From Burkholderiales bacterium RIFCSPLOWO2_02_FULL_57_36 (GTDB lineage Bacteria > Pseudomonadota > Gammaproteobacteria > Burkholderiales > Burkholderiaceae_D), in assembly GCA_001770855.1 (NCBI GenBank), contig MESE01000094.1, forward strand, positions 62,001 through 126,000: DNA of 64,000 nucleotides. Direction: 5' to 3'. Shown in pieces: positions 51,398 to 60,563 of this stretch (the first letter of the stretch is position 1; every line of letters starts with the position of its first letter). The notes beneath the pieces were generated by a model. The model worked only from the letters and a program-made list of their open reading frames with translations. It had not been told where the DNA came from and did not search any database. The position numbers were made by a program, and so were the translations under genes.

Positions 51398-52144
51398 ATG
51401 TTTAACCGTCTACGCGAAGATATCGCCAGCATCATGGAGCGCGACCCGGCCGCCCGTTCGGTTTGGGAAGTTCTGACGTGCTACCCGGGTCTGCATGCGA
51501 TTGTCATGCATCGCTGGGCGCGCTGGTGGTGGCTGCGCGGAATGAAGTGGCTGGGCCGCTTTATTTCGCACATTGCACGCGGCCTGACCGGCATTGAAAT
51601 TCATCCAGGAGCGAAGATCGGTCGACGCGTATTCATCGATCACGGTTACGGAGTGGTGATCGGTGAAACCGCTGAGGTGGGTGATGACTGCACCATTTAC
51701 CAAGGCGTCACGCTGGGCGGCACCTCACTGAACAGGGCCAAGCGGCATCCGACGCTGGAGCGCGGCGTCATCGTCAGCGCCGGTGCAAAAATTTTGGGCG
51801 GATTTACGATTGGAGAGGGCGCCAAGATCGGATCGAATGCGGTAGTGATCAAGGAAGTGCCGGCGGGAGCAACGGCCGTTGGTATTCCCGCACGAATTAT
51901 TCAGAAAGAAGCCAATAGTTTCAGGGAAGAAGCCGCGGCGCGCATGTTTTCCGCCTATGGGATCACACCGAACGGCGACGATCCGTTATCGAAAGCGCTG
52001 CACGGGCTGATTGACAATGCCGCTACCCAGGAACATCAGATCATCAAGATCATCGCAGCGTTGAAATCAGCAGGAATCATCTGCGAAACCTTGCCGGACC
52101 TGGAAAGCTTCGATCCGGCACAGTTAAACAAGCTGGTCGAATAG
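51398..52144 (+). CDS. cysE: Serine O-acetyltransferase
   Basis: CysE makes O-acetylserine for cysteine synthesis. The 248-residue protein has an N-terminal helical domain (about 1-65) and a left-handed beta-helix of hexapeptide repeats with the active His in [20 protein letters not shown] (about 78-97) and TLGGTSL. The C-terminal tail is longer than in E. coli CysE and has no terminal Ile, so feedback control by cysteine and tight binding to CysK cannot be assumed. It stands alone with 127 bases before it, in which I see no clear promoter or terminator. Confidence 0.95.
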   Translation: MFNRLREDIASIMERDPAARSVWEVLTCYPGLHAIVMHRWARWWWLRGMKWLGRFISHIARGLTGIEIHPGAKIGRRVFIDHGYGVVIGETAEVGDDCTIYQGVTLGGTSLNRAKRHPTLERGVIVSAGAKILGGFTIGEGAKIGSNAVVIKEVPAGATAVGIPARIIQKEANSFREEAAARMFSAYGITPNGDDPLSKALHGLIDNAATQEHQIIKIIAALKSAGIICETLPDLESFDPAQLNKLVE

Positions 52145-52188
52145 CGCCTTGCGCGCGTAGATAACCGGCGCATTTTCCAGGTCTTCGT

Positions 52189-52998
52189 TTAATTGGTTTC
52201 AGTCCCGTCGACTTGAAAGCGCTTGATTGTGCCATCGGCATACATCGATATCCAGCCGCCTCGCTCGGGTACAACATCGCAGTCCCAGTCCGGCAATACA
52301 TACCTGACCCGCTTTTCTTCGCCGTTATGGTGCTCATGCCGCGCGGGCCTGTGGGTATGACCATGAATCATCAGCGATGTCCCTGTCGCATCGAAAAGTG
52401 ACGCAATTGCTTCGGCATTCACATCCATGATATCGGCCGGCTTGTCGCGTTGCGCATCCTGACTTTGGGTGCGCATCCCCTCGATGATTTTTTTTCGCTG
52501 TGCGAGCGGCTGCGCAAGAAAAGATTGTTGCCAGCGCGGCTCTCTCACCTGGCTGCGAAAAGCCATATAGGCTGTGTCGTCCGTGCACTGCGCATCGCCG
52601 TGACTCAGCGCAACTTGCCGACCGCCGATTGTAGCGATAAACGGGTCCGGCAAAAGCATGGCACCCGTTGCATGGGCGAACTTTTCGCCGATCAGGAAAT
52701 CGCGATTGCCGGCAATCCAGAACAATGCGACACCTGCGTCGGTAACCTGACGCAGTGCCTCCGCCACGCGCCGATTAAACGGCGTTGCAATGTCATCGTC
52801 GCCCGCCCAGTATTCAAACAGATCTCCAAGCAAGAACAATTGCCGGGCCTGCAATGCCTGTCCACGCAAGAACGCAAAGAACATTTGCGTCGTACGCGGG
52901 ATGGATTCCGTCAGATGAATATCTGAAACAAAAATCGCCTCCGGGGCGCGCTGTGCTGTCGTCGATGAAGTCCGCTTCGTCGGCCGCTGATTATGCAT
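52189..52998 (-). CDS. lpxH: UDP-2,3-diacylglucosamine diphosphatase LpxH
   Basis: LpxH releases UMP to give lipid X in lipid A synthesis, at the inner membrane surface. Metal-binding motifs of the calcineurin-like fold are visible: VSDIHL, LLGDLFEYWAGDD (about residue 60), GNRDF, the SHGD block and HGHTHRPARHEH near 215. Length is 269 residues from the ATG at 52998; a TTG five codons earlier is also in frame. Twenty-six bases separate it from the cyclophilin gene to its right, so it is the last gene of a leftward group. Confidence 0.95.
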   Translation of the reverse strand: MHNQRPTKRTSSTTAQRAPEAIFVSDIHLTESIPRTTQMFFAFLRGQALQARQLFLLGDLFEYWAGDDDIATPFNRRVAEALRQVTDAGVALFWIAGNRDFLIGEKFAHATGAMLLPDPFIATIGGRQVALSHGDAQCTDDTAYMAFRSQVREPRWQQSFLAQPLAQRKKIIEGMRTQSQDAQRDKPADIMDVNAEAIASLFDATGTSLMIHGHTHRPARHEHHNGEEKRVRYVLPDWDCDVVPERGGWISMYADGTIKRFQVDGTETN

Positions 52999-53024
52999 GG
53001 CGCAGATAGGCAAAGAGCGATTGC

Positions 53025-53513
53025 CTATACAATTTCCGCCGATTCGATCACGATGTTATCGACCGGCACGTCGGCGAACATTCCGCTACGAGTGGTTTTC
53101 ACCGACTTGATCTTGTCCACGACTTCGGCGCCTTCGACCACTTTGCCGAATACGCAGTAACCCCAGCCGTCCTGTCCGGGAAAGTCGAGAAAACTATTGT
53201 TGTTGATGTTGATGAAGAACTGCGCCGAAGCGGAGTGTGGATCCGAAGTGCGCGCCATCGCTACCGTATAAGGTGCGTTCTTCAGGCCGTTCTTGGCTTC
53301 GTTTTCGATGGTGTCGTTGGTCGGTTTTTGTTTCATGCCGGGTTCGAAACCGCCGCCCTGAATCATGAATCCGTCAATGACACGATGGAAGATCGTGCCG
53401 TCGTAATGCCCGGCCCGCACATACGCGAGAAAGTTTTCTACAGTCTTCGGCGCCTTTTCCTCGTCGAGTTCGAGCTTGATTTTGCCGTGGTTGGTGGTCA
53501 GGATAACAGCCAT
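53025..53513 (-). CDS. ppiB: Cytoplasmic peptidyl-prolyl isomerase (cyclophilin)
   Basis: A 162-residue cyclophilin-type prolyl isomerase without a signal peptide. The sequence has the family's active-site blocks: [13 protein letters not shown] (with catalytic Arg), [13 protein letters not shown] and [13 protein letters not shown]. It is about two-thirds identical by eye to the exported cyclophilin encoded 52 bases upstream; the two are a tandem paralog pair transcribed toward lpxH. Confidence 0.96.
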   Translation of the reverse strand: MAVILTTNHGKIKLELDEEKAPKTVENFLAYVRAGHYDGTIFHRVIDGFMIQGGGFEPGMKQKPTNDTIENEAKNGLKNAPYTVAMARTSDPHSASAQFFININNNSFLDFPGQDGWGYCVFGKVVEGAEVVDKIKSVKTTRSGMFADVPVDNIVIESAEIV

Positions 53514-53565
53514 GAAATTCCTCTATACAAGTTTGGTGTGTCCGGTGCTGCAGACAGGGGGATGT

Positions 53566-54132
53566 TTATTTGACGACCGATGCCGATTCGATTGTGACCG
53601 GTTTGTTTGGAATATTATTGGGGCCGGTTGGCACGGCCTTGATCTTATCGACAACGTCCATGCCTTTGATGACCTTGCCGAATACCGCATAGCCCCAGCC
53701 ATCCTGTCCGGGGTAATCCAGAAAGCCGTTGTTCTTTACGTTGATGAAGAACTGGGCGGATGCGGAATGCGGTGCCGAAGTGCGAGCCATTGCCAATGTG
53801 TACGGTTCATTCTTGAGCCCGTTCTTGGCTTCATTCTCTACTGGATCCCTGGTCGGCTTTTCTGCCATGTCCTTGCCATATCCACCGCCTTGGATCATGA
53901 ATCCGTCGATTACGCGATGAAAAATCGTTCCTTTGTAGTGACCGCTTTTGACGTACTGAAGAAAATTTTCCACACTCTTCGGCGCTTTTTCAGGGTACAG
54001 CTCAAGCACGATTTCACCCATGCTGGTTTTCAAGGAAACACGAGGGGCATCGGCCGCACTCGCAGTTTGAATCGGGCCTGTTAATAAGGCGGCCGCCAGC
54101 AAGCTTAAAAAGTAACGTCGTGAAAAGTGCAT
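53566..54132 (-). CDS. ppiA: Periplasmic peptidyl-prolyl isomerase (cyclophilin)
   Basis: A 188-residue cyclophilin with a cleavable signal peptide (basic MHFSRRYF start, hydrophobic core, likely cut after ASA near residue 26). The mature domain repeats the active-site blocks of its neighbour ([28 protein letters not shown]). The ATG at 54132 has AAGGA 7 bases upstream; the longer frame would hide the signal. It heads the leftward ppiA-ppiB-lpxH group. Confidence 0.94.
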   Translation of the reverse strand: MHFSRRYFLSLLAAALLTGPIQTASAADAPRVSLKTSMGEIVLELYPEKAPKSVENFLQYVKSGHYKGTIFHRVIDGFMIQGGGYGKDMAEKPTRDPVENEAKNGLKNEPYTLAMARTSAPHSASAQFFINVKNNGFLDYPGQDGWGYAVFGKVIKGMDVVDKIKAVPTGPNNIPNKPVTIESASVVK

Positions 54133-54501
54133 TATTGTTTCCTTGATTATCAATCGTTGGGAAAGTGATTCGGTTTGAAAATAATTATTTCTCGATGTGT
54201 TTCGGTAATTAACGATGTGGCATTGAAGCTTCGGTATTGCCATGTGAAGCAATTTTCATCGGGAAATAATCGTATACTTTTTCCGGGCAGGCACATCGCA
54301 TGCAACATTCATGTCAACCCGGACAGATTCGGCTTTTCATCAATGTTATACTGCCGCGAAAGCAAGCATTTTATCAAAATACGCATCACAAAAGGTTTTC
54401 GGCGACCTTGTCGCGTTTGGTTTGCGCAATGATTGACGACACTCATGCGCATTGAAATAAAAATTACGCGACAACCTGCTTGCCGGAACGGATAACCGCC
54501 C
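54133..54501. other. Divergent spacer between ppiA and cysS
   Basis: This 369-base AT-rich gap must hold promoters for both directions. TATACT occurs at 54347-54352, and TTGACG is present about 65 bases before cysS, but neither pairs with a good partner hexamer at 16 to 18 bp. No open frame with a ribosome site, no RNA gene and no T-box-like leader is visible. Confidence 0.5.
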
Positions 54502-55896
54502 ATGAGTGCCCTGAAAATCTACAACACGCTCGCGCGCGCGAAACAGTCATTTACCCCGATTCAGCCCGGCAAGGTTCGCATGTATGTATGCGGCATGACG
54601 GTGTACGACTATTGCCACCTTGGACATGCGCGCGTCATGGTGGTGTTCGACATGGTGCAACGCTGGTTTCGCGCATCCGGCTTCGATGTGACCTATGTGC
54701 GCAATATCACCGACATCGACGACAAGATCATCAAGCGTGCCGTCGAAAACCGTGAAACGATCTCGCAGTTGACGCAGCGCTTCATCGCCGCAATGGATCA
54801 GGATGCCGCAGCCTTGGGTGTCGCGAAGCCGGATCACGAGCCGCGCGCCACGCAATATGTGCCGCAGATGCTAGGCCTGATAGAGACTCTGGAGCGACGA
54901 GGTCTGGCCTACAAGGCTGCCGACGGCGATGTCAATTATTCGGTGCGCGACTTTGCCGGATACGGAAAACTGTCGGGCAAGTCGCTCGACGATTTGCGCG
55001 CGGGCGAGCGGGTGGATGTCAATAGCGGCAAGCGCGATCCACTGGATTTTGTTCTTTGGAAGGCGGCCAAGGACACCGAACCGGACGAAGTAAAATGGGA
55101 TTCGCAGTGGGGCAAAGGCCGCCCCGGCTGGCATATCGAATGCTCGGCAATGGCTTGCGAGTTGCTCGGCGAGCAATTCGATATTCATGGCGGCGGAGCT
55201 GACCTGCAGTTTCCTCATCACGAGAATGAAATAGCCCAGTCGGAAGGTGCGCTTCAGCATCCTTTCGTCAACTATTGGATGCACAACGGCTTTATCCGTG
55301 TTGACGATGAAAAAATGTCCAAGTCGCTTGGTAATTTCTTTACCATTCGCGAGGTATTGCAGAAGTATGATCCGGAAGTCGTGCGTTTCTTCATTCTGCG
55401 AGCGCACTATCGTAGTCCGCTCAATTATTCCGATGTGCACCTGGATGATGCCAAAGGCGCATTGACACGCCTTTATACCGCGCTGAAAGAGGTCACTCCG
55501 GAGGACCGGGAACTGGATTGGACAGAGTCGCATGCGGTGCGTTTTGCGGCTGCGATGAACGATGATTTCAATACGCCGATTGCGATTGCCGTGCTGTTCG
55601 ATCTCGCCAATGAAATCAATAAAACCGGATCGCCGATGCTGGCGCGGCAGTTGACCATGCTTGCCGGTGTGATCGGACTGCTGCAGCGCAGTCCGCTGGA
55701 GTTCCTGCATGCCGGACCCGCAAATGAAACCGGCGGCTTTACCGACGAAATAATCGAAACGAAGATCGAAGAAAGAGCCGTCGCCAAACGACACAAGAAT
55801 TTTTCCGAAGCCGACCGTATTCGCAATGAATTGCTCGGTGCCGGTATTATTCTGGAAGACAAGCCTGGCGGCATGACTCACTGGCGGAGGGCATAG
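54502..55896 (+). CDS. cysS: Cysteinyl-tRNA synthetase
   Basis: CysRS charges tRNA-Cys. Class I signatures are present: the zinc Cys in [17 protein letters not shown] with the HIGH-like HLGH (about residues 38-41), [14 protein letters not shown] with further zinc ligands (about residues 212-225), and the KMSKS loop (about 270-274). Length 464 residues, normal. A DNA glycosylase gene follows after 5 bases. Confidence 0.98.
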   Translation: MSALKIYNTLARAKQSFTPIQPGKVRMYVCGMTVYDYCHLGHARVMVVFDMVQRWFRASGFDVTYVRNITDIDDKIIKRAVENRETISQLTQRFIAAMDQDAAALGVAKPDHEPRATQYVPQMLGLIETLERRGLAYKAADGDVNYSVRDFAGYGKLSGKSLDDLRAGERVDVNSGKRDPLDFVLWKAAKDTEPDEVKWDSQWGKGRPGWHIECSAMACELLGEQFDIHGGGADLQFPHHENEIAQSEGALQHPFVNYWMHNGFIRVDDEKMSKSLGNFFTIREVLQKYDPEVVRFFILRAHYRSPLNYSDVHLDDAKGALTRLYTALKEVTPEDRELDWTESHAVRFAAAMNDDFNTPIAIAVLFDLANEINKTGSPMLARQLTMLAGVIGLLQRSPLEFLHAGPANETGGFTDEIIETKIEERAVAKRHKNFSEADRIRNELLGAGIILEDKPGGMTHWRRA

Positions 55897-55901
55897 ACAG
55901 T

Positions 55902-56552
55902 ATGGATGCTGTATTGCAGATCGATATGCAGGTTTGCGTTCCCGCCTACTGGGAAGATGCCAAGCTCGAATTGATGAAGCGCGACCGTATCATGCGCAAG
56001 CTGATTCCGCAGTTCGGCGACTTGCACCTGGTTGGGCGCGGCGAACCATTCACGACTCTGGCGCGTTCCATCGTCGGGCAACAGATTTCGGTCAGGGCAG
56101 CCGAGGCAGTCTGGCAAAGGGTATTGCTGGTTTGTCCAAAATGTACTCCGCTGCAAGTGTTGAAGGCGGGCACTGAAAAGCTTGCGGCGTGCGGTCTGTC
56201 CAAGCGCAAGGCGGAATATGTTCTTGATCTGGCCGGCCACTTCAAGGGCAAGCGCGTGCACGCGGACAAGTGGGCGGAAATGGAAGACGAAGATATTATT
56301 GCAGAGTTGATCCAGATTCGCGGAATCGGTCGCTGGACGGCGGAAATGTTTTTGATATTTAATCTGCGCCGGCCCAATATTTTTCCGCTGGATGACCTTG
56401 GGCTGATGAAAGGCATCAGCCTCAATTATTTTTCCGGCGAACCGGTTTCACGCAGCGACGCACGTGAAGTTGCGGCAAATTGGGAGCCATGGCGCACCGT
56501 GGCGACCTGGTATTTATGGCGTAGCCTGGACCCGGTACCGGTAGAATACTGA
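55902..56552 (+). CDS. DNA-3-methyladenine glycosylase II (AlkA-like, HhH-GPD)
   Basis: A base-excision repair glycosylase of 216 residues that removes alkylated purines. The helix-hairpin-helix is IQIRGIGRWTAEMFLIF (about residues 141-157), followed by the catalytic Asp in FPLDDLGLMKG (about 167). The N-terminal domain of E. coli AlkA is missing, as in the short bacterial form. There is no iron-sulfur Cys loop at the C-terminus, which separates it from Nth/MutY. It lies between cysS and accA in the same direction and likely shares their transcript. Confidence 0.92.
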   Translation: MDAVLQIDMQVCVPAYWEDAKLELMKRDRIMRKLIPQFGDLHLVGRGEPFTTLARSIVGQQISVRAAEAVWQRVLLVCPKCTPLQVLKAGTEKLAACGLSKRKAEYVLDLAGHFKGKRVHADKWAEMEDEDIIAELIQIRGIGRWTAEMFLIFNLRRPNIFPLDDLGLMKGISLNYFSGEPVSRSDAREVAANWEPWRTVATWYLWRSLDPVPVEY

Positions 56553-56600
56553 ACGCTGAATTTTATCGATATATAACCTCGCGTTGAATTGGAAGGAGGT

Positions 56601-57578
56601 ATGGTGACGAAAATCACATTTCTCAATTTTGAGCAGCCGATCGCAGAACTCGATTCGAAAATCGACGAATTGCGCTTTGTGCAGGACGATTCGGCGGTTG
56701 ATATTTCGGAAGAGATCGATCGCCTGTCGAAGAAGAGCCAGCAGTTGACCAAGGATATTTACGCAAAGCTGACTCCGTGGCAGGTATCGCAGATCGCGCG
56801 GCATCCGCAGCGCCCGTACACGATGGATTACGTGAACGAAATCTTTACCGACTTTCACGAGTTGCACGGCGATCGCAGTTACGCGGACGATCTGTCGATC
56901 GTCGGCGGCCTGGCTCGCTTCAACGGCCAGGCCTGCATGGTGATCGGCCACCAGAAAGGGCGCGATACCAAGGAACGCGGCTTGCGCAATTTCGGCATGC
57001 CAAAGCCGGAAGGTTATCGCAAGGCAATGCGCCTGATGAAGCTGGCGGAAAAATTCGGCTTGCCGGTTTTCACGTTTGTCGATACACCGGGCGCTTTTCC
57101 GGGAATCGATGCGGAAGAGCGCGGGCAATCCGAGGCGATCGGGCATAACCTGTACGTAATGGCGGAACTGAAAGTGCCGTTGATCGCCACGATCATCGGC
57201 GAAGGCGGCTCAGGCGGTGCGCTTGCGATTGCGGTCGGGGATGCGGTATTGATGCTGCAATACGCAACCTATTCGGTGATCTCGCCGGAAGGCTGTGCTT
57301 CGATTTTGTGGAAGACCTCGGAACGGGCTTCGGACGCGGCGGAGGCGCTCGGGTTGACCGCGCACCGCTTGAAAGCGCTGAATCTTATCGACAAGATCGT
57401 CAACGAACCGCTCGGCGGTGCGCATCGCGATCCGAAACAGATGGCCTCTTTGCTGAAGCGTGCGTTGGCCGATACATTACGCCAGTTCCACGGAATGAAA
57501 ACCAAGGAACTGCTAGCGGCACGGCACGAAAAACTGATGAGCTATGGCAAATTCAAGGAAATCCTGCAGCCCGAATAA
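56601..57578 (+). CDS. accA: Acetyl-CoA carboxylase carboxyltransferase subunit alpha
   Basis: The alpha half of the carboxyltransferase that transfers CO2 from carboxybiotin to acetyl-CoA, first step of fatty-acid synthesis; works as AccA2-AccD2. The 325-residue protein has the N-terminal helices [16 protein letters not shown] and the crotonase-like core with [19 protein letters not shown] and [12 protein letters not shown] perfect AAGGAGGT (56593-56600) touches the ATG at 56601 directly, an unusually short distance; the GTG at 56604 would be 3 bases away. accD is not in the window, as usual. Confidence 0.97.
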   Translation: MVTKITFLNFEQPIAELDSKIDELRFVQDDSAVDISEEIDRLSKKSQQLTKDIYAKLTPWQVSQIARHPQRPYTMDYVNEIFTDFHELHGDRSYADDLSIVGGLARFNGQACMVIGHQKGRDTKERGLRNFGMPKPEGYRKAMRLMKLAEKFGLPVFTFVDTPGAFPGIDAEERGQSEAIGHNLYVMAELKVPLIATIIGEGGSGGALAIAVGDAVLMLQYATYSVISPEGCASILWKTSERASDAAEALGLTAHRLKALNLIDKIVNEPLGGAHRDPKQMASLLKRALADTLRQFHGMKTKELLAARHEKLMSYGKFKEILQPE

Positions 57579-57588
57579 TCCGGCCGAG

Positions 57589-58956
57589 ATGCAGCAGGCA
57601 TTCGAACGCGCGATCGGGACCTTCCTGGCGCGCGTTTGTGTTTCTGCGGCTGACAGTCGTCCGGCGATTGCCGTTGCGTATAGCGGCGGTCTGGATTCCA
57701 CGGTCCTGCTTCATCTGGCAAGTTGGTACGCGGACGCTCATGCCTTGCCGCTTCACGCTTTTCATGTCCACCATGGATTGAGCGGCAATGCCGACGCCTG
57801 GGTAGATCACTGCCGGATTCAATCGGATCGATACGGCGTGCCATTCGACGTATCCAATGTGCTGATCTGCGATGCCGAAAAACGTGGCGTGGAAGAAGCC
57901 GCGCGGATTGCGCGGTATAACGCGTTGGGCAATCTGTGCCGCGGCAAAGAAGTAGCGCTTTTGCTGACGGCGCATCATCGGGATGATCAGGCGGAAACGG
58001 TTGTATTGCAGTTGATGCGCGGCGCCGGCTTGCCGGGATTGTCCGGTATGCCTGCCTTTCAGGCGCAGCACGAATTGCTGGGATCGGGCGTTGCGTTGGG
58101 CCGCCCCTTGCTCGATATGTCGAGAGGGGAGCTGGAAAAGGCGGTGCTGGATTTTGAGTTGCCTTATGTCAGCGATGAATCCAACACGGATGTCCGGTAT
58201 CGACGCAATGCCTTCCGGCACAATATCGCCCCGGTTATCGAAACTCATTTCCCCGGCTTTTCAGGACTCGTTTCCCGTACCGCGTTGCATGCCCAGACGG
58301 CCCAATCGTTGCTATCCGAACTGGCAGTGATCGATTATGAAGCGTGCAAGTCGGAGCACCATGCGGACACGCTGGATCTGGTAAAGATGCGCGGCTTGAC
58401 CGTGGAGCGGCTCGATAATCTGCTGCGGCATTGGTTTTACAAGCATGGCGCGCAATTGCCGAGCACGGCCCGGCTCAATGAAATTCGCGCACAAATGCTG
58501 AGCGCGGCATCCGACAAGCATCCTTTCTTCGACTTCGGATCGGCAAGATTGCATCGCATCGATAATCGTCTTGAATTGCATCCGAACCAGGGTGTGCCGC
58601 CAATCGAGCCGACTCTTCTGGAGTGGCATGGAGAGCCGGAACTGGCGTTGCCGCAATGGTCCGGCAGGCTGGTGTTCGAGAAAACAGACGGTCCGGGGCT
58701 GAATGCCGAAAAACTTCGCAGCGGCCGGTTGACCCTGCGGCCGCGAGCGGGTCAGGAGCGGCTCAAGCTGGCTGCTAATCGCCCTTCAAAAAGTTTGAAA
58801 CATCTGTTTCAGGAGTCGCTGATCGCGTCCTGGCGGCGCGCGTGGCTTCCGCTGCTCTATGTCGATGACAATCTGGTGTTTGCAGCCGGCCTCGGCATGG
58901 ATGTGCGTCATACGACGCAAGGGGAAAGCGTGGCCTTGCATTGGGAAAGCGCCTAG
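57589..58956 (+). CDS. tilS: tRNA(Ile)-lysidine synthetase
   Basis: TilS adds lysine to C34 of tRNA-Ile(CAU) so that it reads AUA. The 455-residue protein has the PP-loop AYSGGLDSTVLLHL (about residues 29-42), the HVHHGLS block, EEAARIARYNAL, and the TilS substrate-binding and C-terminal domains (LTLRPRAGQERL; KHLFQESLIASWRR). An in-frame ATG at 57544 overlaps accA by 35 bases; the ATG at 57589 gives the N-terminus usual in the family, so I prefer it. Confidence 0.95.
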   Translation: MQQAFERAIGTFLARVCVSAADSRPAIAVAYSGGLDSTVLLHLASWYADAHALPLHAFHVHHGLSGNADAWVDHCRIQSDRYGVPFDVSNVLICDAEKRGVEEAARIARYNALGNLCRGKEVALLLTAHHRDDQAETVVLQLMRGAGLPGLSGMPAFQAQHELLGSGVALGRPLLDMSRGELEKAVLDFELPYVSDESNTDVRYRRNAFRHNIAPVIETHFPGFSGLVSRTALHAQTAQSLLSELAVIDYEACKSEHHADTLDLVKMRGLTVERLDNLLRHWFYKHGAQLPSTARLNEIRAQMLSAASDKHPFFDFGSARLHRIDNRLELHPNQGVPPIEPTLLEWHGEPELALPQWSGRLVFEKTDGPGLNAEKLRSGRLTLRPRAGQERLKLAANRPSKSLKHLFQESLIASWRRAWLPLLYVDDNLVFAAGLGMDVRHTTQGESVALHWESA

Positions 58957-59027
58957 TCGCCAATCTTGTAATTTTGCATTGCACCATGTAAAATCGGCGG
59001 TTTATTTTGCCAATTCTCGTCCCAAAA

Positions 59028-60278
59028 ATGGCTTTAATCGTTCACAAATACGGCGGCACTTCAATGGGGTCGACCGAACGCATCAAGAATGTCGCCAAGC
59101 GTGTCGCAAAATGGCATGACGCAGGCTACCAGATTGTCGTGGTGCCTTCGGCAATGTCCGGCGAAACCAATCGCTTGATCGGCCTGGCGAGAGAAGTAAC
59201 GGATCAGCCAGATCCGCGCGAACTGGACATGATTGCATCGACCGGCGAGCAGGTATCGGTTGCGCTACTGTCAATGGCCTTGCACGGAATCGGCAAGGAA
59301 GCCGTTTCGTATGCCGGATGGCAAGTGCCGATTATCACGGATTCGGCGTTCACCAAAGCGCGCATTCGTTCGATCGACGATGTCAAGGTCCGCAAGGATC
59401 TTGATGCAGGCAAGATCGTGATCATCACGGGTTTTCAAGGCGTGGACGAAAACGGCAATATTGCCACTTTGGGACGTGGCGGCTCCGATACGTCGGCGGT
59501 CGCGGTAGCGGCCGCGCTGAAAGCCAAGGAGTGCCTGATTTACACCGACGTCGACGGTGTCTACACAACCGACCCGCGCGTGGTGTCGGATGCAAGGCGG
59601 CTCAAGACAGTAACCTTTGAAGAGATGCTTGAAATGGCATCGCTCGGCTCGAAAGTGCTGCAGATCCGCTCGGTCGAGTTTGCCGGCAATTACCGGATGC
59701 CGACGCGCGTGCTGTCATCGCTGACCGACCCGTTAATGCCGCTGGAAGAAGAAGCGAATTCCGGCACCCTGATTTCGTTCGAGGAAGATACAAACATGGA
59801 ACAAGCCACCATCACCGGCATCGCGTTCAACCGCGACGAAGCGAAGATCACCGTCATGTCGGTACCGGACAAGCCCGGTGTCGCATACCAGATTCTTGGC
59901 CCTATTTCAGATGCGAATGTCGAAGTCGACATGATCATTCAAAATCAGTCGGTCGACGGCAAAACCGATTTTACGTTCACCGTGCCGCGCGGTGAGTATG
60001 CCAAGGCAATGGAAGTGCTCGCCTCACGGGTGAAAGCTCATATCGGCTCGGGCAATATCGCGGGCGATGCGAAGGTATCGAAAGTGTCGGTAGTCGGTGT
60101 CGGCATGCGCAGCCACGTGGGCATCGCGTCGCAGATGTTCCGTACCTTGTCGGAAGAGGGGATCAACATCCAGATGATCTCGACATCCGAAATCAAGATT
60201 TCGGTTTTGATCGATGAAAAATACATGGAATTGGCCGTGCGCGCATTGCATAAGGCGTTCGGACTTGAGAAATCCTGA
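59028..60278 (+). CDS. lysC: Aspartate kinase
   Basis: LysC phosphorylates aspartate, first step to lysine, threonine and methionine. The 416-residue protein starts MALIVHKYGGTSMG with the catalytic Lys7 in KYGGTS. The kinase domain runs to about 245 (GRGGSDTSAVAVAAAL, YTDVDGVYTTDPR), and two ACT domains fill the C-terminus (about 265-410) and are the site of lysine/threonine feedback. The ATG at 59028 is the family start; a GTG/TTG start 7 codons upstream lacks support. No terminator is obvious before the tRNA-Ser promoter. Confidence 0.97.
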   Translation: MALIVHKYGGTSMGSTERIKNVAKRVAKWHDAGYQIVVVPSAMSGETNRLIGLAREVTDQPDPRELDMIASTGEQVSVALLSMALHGIGKEAVSYAGWQVPIITDSAFTKARIRSIDDVKVRKDLDAGKIVIITGFQGVDENGNIATLGRGGSDTSAVAVAAALKAKECLIYTDVDGVYTTDPRVVSDARRLKTVTFEEMLEMASLGSKVLQIRSVEFAGNYRMPTRVLSSLTDPLMPLEEEANSGTLISFEEDTNMEQATITGIAFNRDEAKITVMSVPDKPGVAYQILGPISDANVEVDMIIQNQSVDGKTDFTFTVPRGEYAKAMEVLASRVKAHIGSGNIAGDAKVSKVSVVGVGMRSHVGIASQMFRTLSEEGINIQMISTSEIKISVLIDEKYMELAVRALHKAFGLEKS

Positions 60279-60310
60279 TTGACCAAAGGCAATCAAACGG
60301 CAAGCATTGA

Positions 60311-60339
60311 TTGACCAAGTCCTCACGAAAAGTTATCAT
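60311..60339 (+). promoter_or_regulatory. Sigma-70 promoter of tRNA-Ser
   Basis: TTGACC (60311-60316) and TATCAT (60334-60339) are exactly 17 bp apart, 45 bases before the tRNA 5' end. Confidence 0.75.
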
Positions 60340-60355
60340 GCGGGACTTTACTGCG

Positions 60356-60374
60356 GCGGACTTTTCAAGTCCGC
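60356..60374 (+). other. Leader hairpin just before tRNA-Ser
   Basis: GCGGACTT (60356-60363) pairs perfectly with AAGTCCGC (60367-60374), followed by TTT. It lies between the promoter and the tRNA 5' end (60384). It may be part of the 5' leader removed by RNase P, or a weak terminator for lysC readthrough. Confidence 0.6.
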
Positions 60375-60383
60375 TTTAAGTGT

Positions 60384-60477
60384 GGAGACGTGGCCGAGTG
60401 GTCGAAGGCACTTCCCTGCTAAGGAAGCATATGGGCTTAAACCTGTATCGTGGGTTCGACTCCCACCGTCTCCGCCA
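60384..60477 (+). tRNA. tRNA-Ser, anticodon GCT
   Basis: A complete class II tRNA with encoded CCA. The acceptor GGAGACG/CGTCTCC closes; the anticodon stem CTTCC/GGAAG holds the loop CTGCTAA with anticodon GCT (AGC/AGU codons). A long variable arm and the T arm with GGTTCGACTCC are present. Confidence 0.97.
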
Positions 60478-60490
60478 GATTTACCTTATG

Positions 60491-60518
60491 AAATCAGCCT
60501 GTTAGGCTGATTTATTTT
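60491..60518 (+). terminator. Terminator of tRNA-Ser
   Basis: AAATCAGCCT (60491-60500) and AGGCTGATTT (60504-60513) form a perfect 10-bp stem with a 3-base loop, followed by ATTTT. It also sits behind the convergent oxoprolinase gene. Confidence 0.8.
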
Positions 60519-60563
60519 GGCAAAAACAACAATCGGAAGTGGTTATCCGAAAGTCGTTCCTGA

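Noticed and set aside
53025-54132. Tandem cyclophilin genes as a recent duplication error
   Set aside because: One copy has a signal peptide and the sequences differ throughout, so they are a normal cytoplasmic/periplasmic pair.
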